Source: an uncultured Clostridia bacterium (GTDB lineage: Bacteria; Bacillota; Clostridia; TANB77; CAG-508). From it: a stretch of 48,908 nucleotides of DNA. A model generated the notes under the pieces. That model had not been told where the DNA came from and ran no database searches. It saw nothing but the letters and a program-made list of their open reading frames with translations. Both the position numbers and the translations under genes were made by a program. This document shows positions 1 to 8,845 of the stretch, piece by piece; positions within the stretch are counted from its first letter, which is position 1, and every line of letters begins with the position of its first letter. Location: contig CAJFII010000014.1 in NCBI GenBank assembly GCA_904381285.1, positions 1 through 48,908 on the forward strand, given 5' to 3'.

Positions 1-787
1 ATGTTCCATTGTTTTTTATTGTTCCTGTTAGTCCTACTTGTGTTCCATTTGAAAATGTTTTTCCTTCTAATACATCTGCTACTGTTGCATTTCCTGTTGA
101 TTGTTTTTTCTGTAAGTCTGCTATTTGTGTGTTTAAATCATTTATTGTACTTTCTTGTTGTTCTATTGTTTTATTTAAACTGTCTACTTGTCCTTGTAAA
201 TTTTCTATTTGTTCTTGTAATTCTGTTTTATCTCCCACAGCTTGTTCTAATTGTCCATTTAAGTCTTCTATTGTTCCTTCTAATTCTGTTTTGGTATTAG
301 TTAAATCTTCCACTGTTTGTTCTAGTTCTTCTACTTTTTCTTGTAATGCTGCTAGTTCTTCATCTGTTGCTGCATCTCCTCCTGTTCCTCCTCCTGGTTT
401 GTATATTTCATCTATGTTTATTTCATATCCGTCTTCTGTTTTTATTGTATTTCCATCTTCCTGCATTTCTCCATAGTTTCCTACTATTTCTTCTAATTCT
501 TCCCTAGTTAGCCCTGTTCCTCCTTTTTCTAGTTCTTTATCTAGTATTGCTAACTGTAAATCTTCTTTTATTGCTGCTATTTCTTGGGCTTCTTTTGCTT
601 TCTGCGCTTGGGTTATTATTCCGTTATCTCCTAGTGTTAAACTTAATGTTACTCCTGCTAATATTAGTAATATTATTATTGTTATTACTAATGATATTAA
701 TGTTATTCCTTTTGCCTTCTTTCCTATTTTCTTAATTGTACTTTTTACATCTTTTTGTTTTATCTTTTTTATTTTTTCTGTTCCCAT
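1..787 (-). CDS. Prepilin-like coiled-coil surface protein (partial, C-terminus outside window)
   Basis: The reading frame opens at ATG 787 with a good upstream AGGAGG and runs off the window edge without a stop, so at least 262 residues are present. The N-terminus is basic and lysine-rich, followed by a type IV pilin-like segment (KGITLISLVITIIILL) in which cleavage after Gly and methylation of the next residue would be expected, and a roughly 20-residue hydrophobic helix. Then come a short charged head, a Gly-rich linker (PGGGTGGD, about residue 130) and a long heptad-like E/L/Q/T-rich coiled coil. The last visible part (ATVADVLEGKTFSNGTQVGL) is a short repeat-like motif seen in many clostridial surface and tail-like proteins. 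Probably a membrane- or pilus-anchored extracellular fibre; the partner is unknown. No pilus assembly genes are visible. Confidence 0.75.
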   Translation of the reverse strand, partial: MGTEKIKKIKQKDVKSTIKKIGKKAKGITLISLVITIIILLILAGVTLSLTLGDNGIITQAQKAKEAQEIAAIKEDLQLAILDKELEKGGTGLTREELEEIVGNYGEMQEDGNTIKTEDGYEINIDEIYKPGGGTGGDAATDEELAALQEKVEELEQTVEDLTNTKTELEGTIEDLNGQLEQAVGDKTELQEQIENLQGQVDSLNKTIEQQESTINDLNTQIADLQKKQSTGNATVADVLEGKTFSNGTQVGLTGTIKNNGT

Positions 788-936
788 TTTTCTTTAGTCC
801 TCCTATTTGCTTTTTCTCTCTTTTTCGTCATTTTATCTTTGTCTTCCTCTATTTGCAATAGTTTGGACCTTTTTTGAATATCACTTTTTTACATAATTTT
901 TACTTGGTCACAACAGTAAATATATTTTACATAAAA

Positions 937-967
937 TTGAACTTTAAGGAACGTCCCTAAAGTTCAA
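937..967 (-). repeat. Dispersed 27-base palindrome, copy 1
   Basis: Imperfect inverted repeat with arms GAACTTTA...TAAAGTTC around a GGA-acg-TCC core (939-965), extended by two more pairs to 937-967. The same 27-base unit recurs at 21714-21740 and 22428-22454. Read on the minus strand the only internal mismatch becomes a G-U pair, so the folded RNA or single strand is fully paired in that orientation. It lies in the gap between the divergent prepilin and feoA genes, which otherwise shows nothing I can name. Confidence 0.85.
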
Positions 968-998
968 ATAATATAATATCTATGGGGGTACTTAAGAT

Positions 999-1229
999 AT
1001 GAGTAAAATACATTTAACGGATTTACCTATGAATAAGGCAGGAAAAGTTATTTCTTTAAATTGTTCTGGACCTATTAGAAGGAGGCTTTTAGATTTGGGT
1101 ATTGTAAATAAAACTAAAATTATGCCTGTTTTAAAAAGTCCTTCTGGAGATCCAACTGCTTTTTTGGTTCGTGGTAGTATTATTGCTCTTCGTAAAGAAG
1201 ATGCTAGCTTAATAGATGTAGAAATTTAG
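999..1229 (+). CDS. feoA: FeoA, ferrous iron transport accessory protein
   Basis: A 76-residue SH3-like FeoA-domain protein of normal family length. It matches the pattern of a short beta-rich domain with LPMNKAGKV near the start, the conserved RRRLLDLGI segment near residues 27-35, and a final G-S-I-I-A-L-R-K strand. FeoA is cytoplasmic and is thought to help the FeoB GTPase/permease work in Fe(II) uptake. The start is preceded by a GGGGGT-type ribosome binding site about 9 bases upstream. feoA is followed by its own terminator, and feoB is separated from it by an HD-GYP gene, so the pair is not one tight operon here. No convincing Fur or DtxR box was seen upstream. Confidence 0.92.
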   Translation: MSKIHLTDLPMNKAGKVISLNCSGPIRRRLLDLGIVNKTKIMPVLKSPSGDPTAFLVRGSIIALRKEDASLIDVEI

Positions 1230-1248
1230 TTAGCTAAATTTTTCGCTT

Positions 1249-1290
1249 AAAATCGTTTGTTATTTTTTTAACAAATGATTTTATTTTTTT
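1249..1290 (+). terminator. Intrinsic terminator after feoA
   Basis: Stem 1249-1262 pairs with 1269-1282 (AAAATCGTTTGTTA with TAACAAATGATTTT, one G-U), followed by a long T run. Confidence 0.85.
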
Positions 1291-1298
1291 CTTGGGTA

Positions 1299-1307
1299 TG
1301 TTATAAT
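1299..1307 (+). promoter_or_regulatory. Probable extended -10 promoter for the HD-GYP gene
   Basis: TG-T-TATAAT at 1299-1307 lies just after the feoA terminator and about 70 bases before the HD-GYP start. No good -35 is visible, which fits an extended -10 promoter. Weak call. Confidence 0.4.
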
Positions 1308-1375
1308 GAATTTAGTTCATACATTACAAAAGAATATGCATATAATTACTTATTTAATTATTAAGGAGTTTACAT

Positions 1376-2320
1376 ATGATAAAAGAAAAATATGATTTTT
1401 ATAGTCCATTTAATTTTAAATTATATAATTTAGACCCTAAAATAAAGTATCAATTAAATGTACTTGAATCTTATGATCCAATAACAAGAAAGCATAGTGA
1501 AAATGTTGCAAATTTAGTATACAGACTTTGTGAATATTTACATTGCAATTCTCAGTATACTATTTATTGTACTAGTTGTGCTTTTTTGCATGATATAGGT
1601 AAATTATTTATTCCACTTGCAATCTTAAATAAGCCTTCTGCTTTAACTGATGAAGAGTACGAAATCATGAAAAAACATACTACATATGGATACGATTTAT
1701 GCTATAAAGATTTACAACTACGACCATATGCAGATGGTGCATTATATCATCATGAAGCATTAAACGGTACAGGATATCCAAATGGTCTTACAAAAAAAGA
1801 AATACCATATGTTGCTCAAATTATTAGAGTAGCTGATGAATATGATGCAATTGTAACCAAAAGGCAATATAAAACTCACATTAATATTTCTGAAACTTTA
1901 AAATTATTAATAAAAGATGCTAGACCTGAAGAATATATAAAAACTATAGCATTGGATCAGCTTTCAGAAAATTCAAAAGTTGGAAAAATTAATCCTAAGG
2001 TTTTAAAAAAGCTGTTTAAAGTTGTTATTGATGATACAATGTATGAAATTGAATGTATAAAAGAATATGTTTCTCATTTAATAGAACAATCTGATAGACT
2101 AAAACTTGTTGATAAATTTAACACAAAAATGAATTTAGCCAAAACAGATAAAAAACGCGAATATTATTTAAATGGTATGAAAGTATTGTTAGAACAAGGA
2201 GAAACCATAGAAAATTATAAAGAGATTTTAAAAGAATATAACACAGCTATTGATAATAAAAAATTTATGATTTCTAAACTTTATGATGAAATAAAAATAA
2301 TCAAAAAATTAGAAGTATAA
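1376..2320 (+). CDS. HD-GYP domain protein, probable cyclic-di-nucleotide phosphodiesterase
   Basis: A 314-residue soluble protein with an N-terminal HD-GYP domain and no recognisable sensor module. Visible metal and signature residues are H40 (RKHSENV), HD at 72-73 (HDIGK), H101 (KKHTTYG), HHE at 125-127 and NGTGYPNGL from about residue 130, which contains the GYP motif. HD-GYP enzymes hydrolyse cyclic di-GMP or related dinucleotides, usually to pGpG or GMP. The C-terminal 120 residues are charged and predicted helical with no named domain. It is flanked by its own terminator and lies between feoA and feoB. Whether it controls iron uptake is speculation. Start ATG 1376 follows TTAAGGAG. Confidence 0.88.
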   Translation: MIKEKYDFYSPFNFKLYNLDPKIKYQLNVLESYDPITRKHSENVANLVYRLCEYLHCNSQYTIYCTSCAFLHDIGKLFIPLAILNKPSALTDEEYEIMKKHTTYGYDLCYKDLQLRPYADGALYHHEALNGTGYPNGLTKKEIPYVAQIIRVADEYDAIVTKRQYKTHINISETLKLLIKDARPEEYIKTIALDQLSENSKVGKINPKVLKKLFKVVIDDTMYEIECIKEYVSHLIEQSDRLKLVDKFNTKMNLAKTDKKREYYLNGMKVLLEQGETIENYKEILKEYNTAIDNKKFMISKLYDEIKIIKKLEV

Positions 2321-2350
2321 TTATCTAATAAAATTTAATATGTATTTCTT

Positions 2351-2382
2351 AAAAGCTAATGTTTACATTAGCTTTTTATTTT
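2351..2382 (+). terminator. Intrinsic terminator after the HD-GYP gene
   Basis: AAAAGCTAATG, loop TTTA, CATTAGCTTTTT, followed by a T-rich tail. Confidence 0.88.
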
Positions 2383-2439
2383 CACAAATTTTATATTTTT
2401 CCATATACTAATAATAAATACTATTAGGAGAGTGATTTT

Positions 2440-4587
2440 ATGGGACTTACCGCTTCTTCGTGTGGTATTAATTTACTAGAAGATGAAATTATAGAACTTC
2501 AAAAAAGTTGTGATTATACTATTGCCATCGCTCGGAAATCCAAACGTTGGAAAAAGTACCATTTTTAATGCATTAACAGGACTTCATCAACATACTGGAA
2601 ATTGGCCACGGAAAAACCGTTAGTAATGCTTCACGGAATTTGTAAACACAATAATAAAAATTTTTTATTAGTAGATATACCTGGTACATATTCTTTAATG
2701 TCTAACTCTCAAGAGGAGGAAATTGCAAGAAACTATATCTGTTTTGGAAATCCTGATACTACTGTAATAATTTTAGATGCAACTTGCATTGAAAAAAATT
2801 TAAATCTAGTATTTCAAACTTTAGAAATTACAAATAAAGTTGTAGTATGTGTTAATTTACTTGACGAAGCTAAGAAAAAAAATATTGAAGTTAATTTAAA
2901 GAAATTATCTGAACTTTTAGGAGTTCCTGTCGTTGGAACTATTGCCAGAAAACCCAAGACTCTAAAAAATTTATTAGATACAATTTATAATGTTTGTTGT
3001 GATAAAATTGTTTGTTCACCAAAAAAAATAAAATATTATCCAATAATAGAAGATTGTATTTTAATGTTAAGTTCTGATGTCCAAAAAATATTGCCTGTTT
3101 CAAAACAATATTTAACAAGATGGATTTGTTTAAAACTGATCGATAGAGATGATTCTATTATAGATTCTATAGAAAATGCTTTTGGTATTAAACTTTTAAC
3201 TGACGAAGTTTTGTTAAAACTTGATGAAATCAAGAAATTGTTAGAAAAAAATGATATTACTAAAAACAATTTAAAAGACAAAATAGTATCTAGTATCGTT
3301 TTTACTGCTGAAGATATTTGTAATGAAGTTGTTAGTTATAAACGTTCTGGTTACCACAATCGTGATAGAAAAATTGATAAAATTCTAACATCTAAAAAAT
3401 TTGGAATACCTATTATGATTCTATTTTTAGGTGTAATATTTTGGATTACTATTACAGGTGCTAATTACCCCTCACAAGTTTTGTCAGATTTTTTTGGATA
3501 CATACAAGAAAAGCTATTATACTTTTTTAGTTATATTCATGCCCCCGATTGGGTAAGTGGCATTCTCATAGAGGGAATGTATCAAACTGTAACTTGGGTA
3601 ATATCTGTTATGCTACCCCCTATGGCAATATTCTTTCCTCTTTTTACTATACTAGAGGATTTAGGATATCTTCCAAGAATTGCTTTTAATTTAGATAACT
3701 ACTTTAAAAAGGCTTGCACAACTGGCAAGCAGGCACTCACTATGTGCATGGGATTTGGTTGTAATGCAGCAGGAGTTGTTGGTTGTAGAATTATTAATTC
3801 ACCTCGTGAACGTTTAATTGCAATTTTAACCAATAGTTTTGTTCCTTGTAATGGAAGATTTCCATTTTTAATTACTATTGCTAGTATTTTTATTGGTAGC
3901 ATTGCAACTGGAATTGGTGCATCTATTCTTTCTACTATCTGTGTACTTTTTGTTATATTATTAGGAATATACCTCACTTTACTGATTTCTAAAATATTAT
4001 CAAAAACTATATTAAAAGGTGTTCCTTCTTCTTTTATTTTAGAATTGCCACCTTATAGAAAACCTCAAATTGGAAAAGTAATTGTTAGATCTCTTTTTGA
4101 TAGGACTTTATATGTTTTAGGTAGAGCAATTTCGGTTGCTGCACCCGTTGGAATAATTATTTGGTTATTTGCAAACATTAATATTGGTAATTTAAGTATT
4201 TTAAGTTATATAGCTAATTTTTTGGATCCTTTTGCAAAACTTATGGGATTAGATGGTTATATTTTAACGGCTTTTATTTTAGGATTACCTGCTAATGAAA
4301 TTGTACTTCCTATAATTTTAATGAGTTATATGGCTAAAGGAAGTTTAGTTAATTTAGAAGACACTTATATGATTGGAAATATACTTGTACAAAATGGCTG
4401 GACTATTTTAACTGCTATTAATGTAATGTTATTTACTTTATTACATTTTCCATGTAGCACTACTTTATTAACTATAAAAAAAGAAACTGGCAGTTGGAAA
4501 TGGATGTTTATTTCTTTTCTTCTTCCAACAGTTTGTGGTATTGTTCTTTGTATGTGCACTACTTTTTTATATAATTTAATTGTATAA
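2440..4587 (+). CDS. feoB: FeoB, ferrous iron transporter GTPase/permease, needing three +1 shifts at CGG-A
   Basis: FeoB couples an N-terminal G-protein domain to a membrane permease for Fe(II) uptake. The start is ATG 2440 (AGGAG at 2426-2430; N-terminus MGLTASSCG as in clostridial FeoB). The frame breaks three times, at CGG 2533-2535, 2609-2611 and 2634-2636, each followed by A. Skipping each C gives GGA and the expected sequence: GNPNVGKST (G1, residues 32-40), HTGNWPGKTV (switch region) and SGICK, then DIPGTYSL (G3). The three +1 shifts return to the starting frame, which then stays open through the permease part (about ten hydrophobic helices with the conserved [11 protein letters not shown] and FVPCNGRFP segments) to TAA 4587. 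The product would be 714 residues, normal for FeoB. Without shifting, the first frame stops at 2568. A TTG-initiated fragment from 2602 would lack the P-loop. Either a recoded intact gene or a pseudogene with three identical lesions. Confidence 0.85.
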
Positions 4588-4590
4588 TAT

Positions 4591-4640
4591 AAGAGTAAAT
4601 AGAGCATTTAAATAGTCTGCTCTATTTACTCTTATTTGTT
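4591..4640 (+). terminator. Terminator hairpin between feoB and the convergent ABC operon
   Basis: AAGAGTAAATAGAGC (4591-4605) pairs with GCTCTATTTACTCTT (4619-4633), followed by a T-rich stretch. The stem works in both directions. Confidence 0.85.
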
Positions 4641-4670
4641 TTGGAATATTAATTTTACAATATTTCTTTT

Positions 4671-5465
4671 TTAAATTCTAGAACTCATTAAATTAGAAGA
4701 TGAATATCTTTTTAATCCTGTATTAAATATATAAAATGCTAATATTACTATTGCTATTGTAAAAGCAATTATATATACAAAATTCATAAAACTAAAATTT
4801 ATAATTGTGTCTACTGGCATATAATTTGCAATTCCAACTGGTATTACAGTATATAGTATAACTCTAATAGCATTTTTAAATATAGTTCCTGGATATGTTG
4901 CAAAACTTACCATCATATTACTTAATGTATCTACAAGAATATCTCCTTTTACTATCCAAAAAGATATACTTCCTATTATGCTTACAAAAGCAGCTAATAT
5001 AATTCCTCCTGTTATTGTAAATATTGTAAATAATATAAAATTCTTGATCGTTATTCCATATAAAAATAGGCATATATATCCATAAATCAAATCTCCTATT
5101 GCAGATATATTTGTATCTGAAGTTATAACACTTAAAAATACATTTTTGGGTTGTACTAGAAAAGTATCTAATTTTCCATTTATTATTAAATCTGATAGTT
5201 CAAATGCTTTATTAAATAGAATATGAGATATTCCAAATACACTTGCAGCAATCCCCCAAAGCAATATTACTTCTTTAATGGTATAACCTCCAATTTCTTC
5301 TTTTAAACTAAAAAGTATTAACCATTGAATAATAAAACTTGCATTATTTAATATCATAAAAACTATATTAGTTATAAAAGTCACTTTATTTGTCATTTGT
5401 TTCATTATGTTGTATTTTAATGATAAAAACATAACTTTTATTTGATTTTTAGCCTCCATTAACAT
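4671..5465 (-). CDS. ABC-2 type permease subunit (DUF990-like), second permease of exporter
   Basis: A 264-residue integral membrane protein with about six hydrophobic helices, of the ABC2_membrane_6 (DUF990) type. These proteins work as heterodimers with a similar permease and one ATPase, as in daunorubicin- or viologen-exporter-like systems. The segment GGYTIKEVILLWGI near residue 60 matches the GYTMQQMIWYVLI segment of the neighbouring permease, so the two are paralogues. The start ATG 5465 overlaps the end of the upstream permease by 17 bases and uses an AAGGGGTGA site inside it, suggesting translational coupling. An alternative ATG lies at 5459. Last gene of the operon. Its frame is intact, unlike its partner. 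Confidence 0.8.
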   Translation of the reverse strand: MLMEAKNQIKVMFLSLKYNIMKQMTNKVTFITNIVFMILNNASFIIQWLILFSLKEEIGGYTIKEVILLWGIAASVFGISHILFNKAFELSDLIINGKLDTFLVQPKNVFLSVITSDTNISAIGDLIYGYICLFLYGITIKNFILFTIFTITGGIILAAFVSIIGSISFWIVKGDILVDTLSNMMVSFATYPGTIFKNAIRVILYTVIPVGIANYMPVDTIINFSFMNFVYIIAFTIAIVILAFYIFNTGLKRYSSSNLMSSRI

Positions 5466-6242
5466 TAAATTTTTTCACCCCTTTTTTATATAAGAACCCC
5501 ACTACAATTATTGATATAGCTAAATATAAAATTTGTGCAATAAATATTTGAATAAAATTTTCTATACTAAAATCTATTATCAATTTAGCTGGTCCATATG
5601 TTACTACAAATATTGGTGTACATTTTATAATTGGCCTTATAACTTCTGGAAACATTTCTATTGGAAATAGTGTTCCTAATACTAATATTATTTTGTCATA
5701 TACCCAATGAAATGGAGTAGAATCTTCTATCCAAAAAGAAATAATACTGATTGCTATTCTCAAAACAGAATTTATTAAGACTCCGAAGTATCACAGTTAA
5801 TAATATAAAAGGAACATTTATAAAATTGAAATTTTCGATTGGTCCAACAAAACATATACCAATAACTATTCCGAACTATTGAGAATAAAATTAATTTTAT
5901 AGTAATTTCTCCTAGATGTTTTGAAATTATATACAAAACATAGTTGTATGGTTTATTTATGTTATAAGCAATGTTTCCAGTTTTTATATCTTGACTTATT
6001 TCTCTTATTAAAATTTTATTTCTGCTTCCAAACCATAGTACCTCCGTAATTAATACATACCATATCATTTGTTGCATTGTATATCCATTTATAATTTGTG
6101 TATTATCTGAATAAATATATTGCCATAAATTCAAAAATACAAACATCATAACAAAGAAATTTATAAAACCTAAAAATATATTTGCTATATAAGCTAGATT
6201 TTCAATTAATGTTGCCTTATATATGTATAGATATTTTCCCAT
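5449..6242 (-). CDS. ABC-2 type permease subunit (DUF990-like), first permease, needing two +1 shifts at CGG-A
   Basis: Read from ATG 6242, the frame breaks at CGG 5873-5871 (GTT-CGG-A) and again at CGG 5785-5783 (CTT-CGG-A). Skipping each C gives ...FSIVGIVIGICFVGP... and ...LLTVILGVLINSVLRIAIS..., restoring hydrophobic helices and joining to the frame that ends at 5449. The merged protein has 263 residues, almost the same as its 264-residue paralogue downstream, and carries the family GYTMQQMIWY segment near residue 54. Without recoding, one product would lose half its helices and the rest would start from a weak TTG. It lies 17 bases after the ATPase gene in the same operon. It forms the membrane channel with the second permease; the substrate is unknown. 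Confidence 0.82.
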
Positions 6243-6259
6243 TCTTACTCCCCCTTTTA

Positions 6260-7240
6260 TTAAGTTTTAACTTCTTTATAAATAGATGTTATTATATCTT
6301 CCAATGGAATATTAGATATGTTAATATCAATAATTTTATCTGTATCTAGTAATTTTATAACATCTGCTACTCCTTTTTTCTTACAATCTATTTCTACTTT
6401 TAAGTTATTCCCTTTATCTTTTATTACAGAGATTCCATCCTCATTTTGTAAGTTTATCTTTTCTTTTAGTTTTACTTCTATTATTTTTTTATCTAAATAA
6501 TGATATTTCAGATTATTCATCTTATCATCCATTATTATTTTTCCTTTATTTACTATGATAACCCTTTTACAAAGTTTCTCGATATCTCCTATATCATGAC
6601 TTGTTAAAAATATAGTTGTTCCTAATTCCTTATTCATCTTTTTTATTAATTTTCTTATATTTTCTTTAACTACTGGATCAAGCCCAATAGTTGGTTCATC
6701 TAAAAATAGTATTTCTGGTTTATGTATTAGTGATGCTACTATTTCACATCTAATTCTTTGTCCAAGTGATAAGTTTCTAACAGGCGTATTTATAAATTCA
6801 CTTAATTCAAATGTATTTGTTAATTCTTCTATTGTATCTTCAACTTCTTTTTTAGGTATATCATATATTGCTCCAAAAAACTTAAAATTATCATATGGTG
6901 TTAAATGCATCCATAATTGTTCTTTTTGACCAAAAACTGTTCCTATCTTATAAGCTAATTTTTTCCTTTCTTCTGATGGATTTATAGCATTTACTATAAT
7001 TTCACCACTTGTTGGATATAGTATTCCTGTTAACATTTTTATTGTTGTAGATTTTCCAGCACCATTAGGTCCAATAAATGCTAAAATTTCTCCTTTTTCT
7101 ACTGTAAAACTTATATCGTTTACAGCATTAATTGTTCTATATTTAGGTTTAATTATAGATTTTATGCTTCCCTTTATTCCCTTATCTTTTTCTTTAATTT
7201 TAAATTGTTTGTTTAGATTTTTCACCTCGATTATATTCAT
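6260..7240 (-). CDS. ABC exporter ATP-binding subunit
   Basis: A 326-residue ABC ATPase. Walker A is GPNGAGKST near residue 80, the Q-loop region is FGQKEQLW, the signature is LSLGQ, Walker B is ILFLDEP with TIGLDP, and the switch His is in TSHD. An insertion between the first strand and Walker A (KGSIKSIIKPKYRT) and a C-terminal 80-residue extension are typical of ATPases that pair with DUF990 permeases (drug or viologen exporter-like). The start ATG 7240 follows AAAGGGGGAAA. First gene of the operon, behind a leader of about 165 bases carrying a terminator hairpin. Confidence 0.9.
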   Translation of the reverse strand: MNIIEVKNLNKQFKIKEKDKGIKGSIKSIIKPKYRTINAVNDISFTVEKGEILAFIGPNGAGKSTTIKMLTGILYPTSGEIIVNAINPSEERKKLAYKIGTVFGQKEQLWMHLTPYDNFKFFGAIYDIPKKEVEDTIEELTNTFELSEFINTPVRNLSLGQRIRCEIVASLIHKPEILFLDEPTIGLDPVVKENIRKLIKKMNKELGTTIFLTSHDIGDIEKLCKRVIIVNKGKIIMDDKMNNLKYHYLDKKIIEVKLKEKINLQNEDGISVIKDKGNNLKVEIDCKKKGVADVIKLLDTDKIIDINISNIPLEDIITSIYKEVKT

Positions 7241-7263
7241 TATTTTTCCCCCTTTATAAATTT

Positions 7264-7312
7264 GTAAAATGAAAAAAGCCTTACAAAGAAATCCTTTAAG
7301 ACTCCTTTGTAA
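7264..7312 (-). terminator. Terminator hairpin in the ABC operon leader (possible attenuator)
   Basis: On the minus strand CTTACAAAG, a loop of about 14 bases, CTTTGTAAG and then GCTTTTTTC form a classic terminator about 30 bases before the ATPase gene and after a strong promoter at 7413-7441. Just upstream, GTAAGAAGTTTAAGTCTTAC can form a competing stem that uses the same CTTAC, so a terminator/antiterminator switch is possible. It may also terminate transcription from the upstream glycosyltransferase gene. Confidence 0.7.
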
Positions 7313-7412
7313 GACTTAAACTTCTTACTTTAAGTGTAAATAACAATTCTATTTTTGTTATCCTTTATCGCTCCAGTAAATACCTTTAGATAAACTCTTA
7401 AATATATGTCAT

Positions 7413-7441
7413 ATTTTACCATATCATATTTATTTTGTCAA
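7413..7441 (-). promoter_or_regulatory. Sigma-A promoter of the ABC exporter operon
   Basis: TTGACA (7441-7436), 17-base spacer, TAAAAT (7418-7413). Transcription would start near 7406, giving a leader of about 165 bases. Confidence 0.8.
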
Positions 7442-7472
7442 TGAGTTTTATACTAACAGATAACAAACATTA

Positions 7473-8756
7473 TTACCATTCTTTTTTTAAGTTCATTAAT
7501 TCTGAAATATATCCCATTAAACAATAAGGAGCTAAAATAAATGCGTATAATAAAACATAAACAATAAATGCTAATATACTTCTTTTCTCTAGTTTGCAAT
7601 CAATTTCTTTTAACATATTTTTTCTTTTAATTTCTATTAATAAGCATAGTAACAATCCAAAAGGAATTACCAGTAAAGATATCCAACTAATTAGTAATGG
7701 ATTTCCAAAAGCTAGAAAAATTAGTCCAAGTGGTACAAAAATAAGAAGTGCAAGGTCTATAAATGGGAAAAATATATTTAAAAACATTAAAAATCTAGAT
7801 TTTATACTAATCTTCTTTGATTTAAATACTTTCACTTTTTTGAAAGCTTCAATCATACCTCTAGCCCATCTTTTTCTTTGTTTACCCAAGTCTCTAAATT
7901 TTTCTGGAACTTCTGTATATGCTATTGCATTTTTTGCAAAATTAGTTTCATAACCATTACTTAATAATTGCCATGTTAAAACTATATCTTCTCCTACACA
8001 TTTTTCCCAACCGCCAATTTCTTTTAGTATTTTGGTTTTGTAAGCACTAAAAGCACCTTGTGCAACTAGTGTTGAATTATAGTTGCCTTGAACAAGTTTT
8101 ACTCCAAATATTCCTAAGCTATAATCCCATTCTTGTAATTTGGTAATAAAACTCCTTTTATTATTTTTAACAAATAAACATCCAGCCGTAGCTGCTGTTT
8201 TATTATCAGAATTTGTTAATTTATTCATAATATTTCTTACTGCTAAAGGATGCAAAATGGTATCTCCATCTATTGTAATTGTATAATCTGTTTTTACCTC
8301 TTTTAATCCTTTATTAAGTGATTCTGCTTTTCCTTTATGCTCTGTTTCTATAATTCTTATATTAGAATCTAAATCCATTGATTTTAGTAATTCTAATGTT
8401 CCATCAGTTGATCCATCGTCTATAACATTTATATAAATGTTTCCACAATATTTTTGTTTTTTAATTGATTCTATAGTTTCTTTTATAGATTTTTTTGCAT
8501 TATACACAGGTATTAAGACAGTAACATCTTCTTCATTTTTGCTACATATTTTTTTCTTCTTTTTATTGAATAATAAACTAATAAACGTAAATACATAATT
8601 AAAACCAGGAATTAAAGCTATGAATGTTACTAAATAAATTGCTAGGAAATATCCCAAATAACATGCTATATCATTAATCCAATTAATATTAATGCATATC
8701 GAACCTATAAGGCATAATGATGCACACATTATTGATATTAAAAACATTTTTATCAC
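7473..8756 (-). CDS. Family 2 membrane glycosyltransferase (poly-N-acetylglucosamine synthase-like)
   Basis: A 427-residue processive GT2 enzyme. Two N-terminal membrane helices (residues 5-60) precede a cytoplasmic catalytic domain with DDGSTDGT (about 113-120), TIDGDTILHP (nucleotide-sugar and metal binding), GED in VGEDIVLTW, and the QRKRW motif. Three more helices follow. The arrangement resembles IcaA/PgaC, which polymerises UDP-GlcNAc and moves the chain through the membrane. The divergent neighbour is a secreted-type polysaccharide deacetylase, the usual partner activity (IcaB/PgaB), so together they may make a partly deacetylated exopolysaccharide. The actual sugar cannot be read from the sequence. 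The start follows a GAGGTG site. Confidence 0.85.
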   Translation of the reverse strand: MIKMFLISIMCASLCLIGSICININWINDIACYLGYFLAIYLVTFIALIPGFNYVFTFISLLFNKKKKKICSKNEEDVTVLIPVYNAKKSIKETIESIKKQKYCGNIYINVIDDGSTDGTLELLKSMDLDSNIRIIETEHKGKAESLNKGLKEVKTDYTITIDGDTILHPLAVRNIMNKLTNSDNKTAATAGCLFVKNNKRSFITKLQEWDYSLGIFGVKLVQGNYNSTLVAQGAFSAYKTKILKEIGGWEKCVGEDIVLTWQLLSNGYETNFAKNAIAYTEVPEKFRDLGKQRKRWARGMIEAFKKVKVFKSKKISIKSRFLMFLNIFFPFIDLALLIFVPLGLIFLAFGNPLLISWISLLVIPFGLLLCLLIEIKRKNMLKEIDCKLEKRSILAFIVYVLLYAFILAPYCLMGYISELMNLKKEW

Positions 8757-8845
8757 CTCATATTATGATATGAAAAATATGGAAAAATGGTGATAAGTGT
8801 CAAAAAATGTCTAAAATTAATATTATAAATAGAGGTGAATTAAAT

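Noticed and set aside
800..998. Fur or DtxR operator for feoA
   Set aside because: The only strong palindrome is the dispersed repeat, which also occurs at non-iron genes.
2602..4587. FeoB starting at TTG 2602
   Set aside because: No ribosome binding site, and the GTPase P-loop would be lost; the ATG at 2440 with AGGAG matches the family N-terminus.
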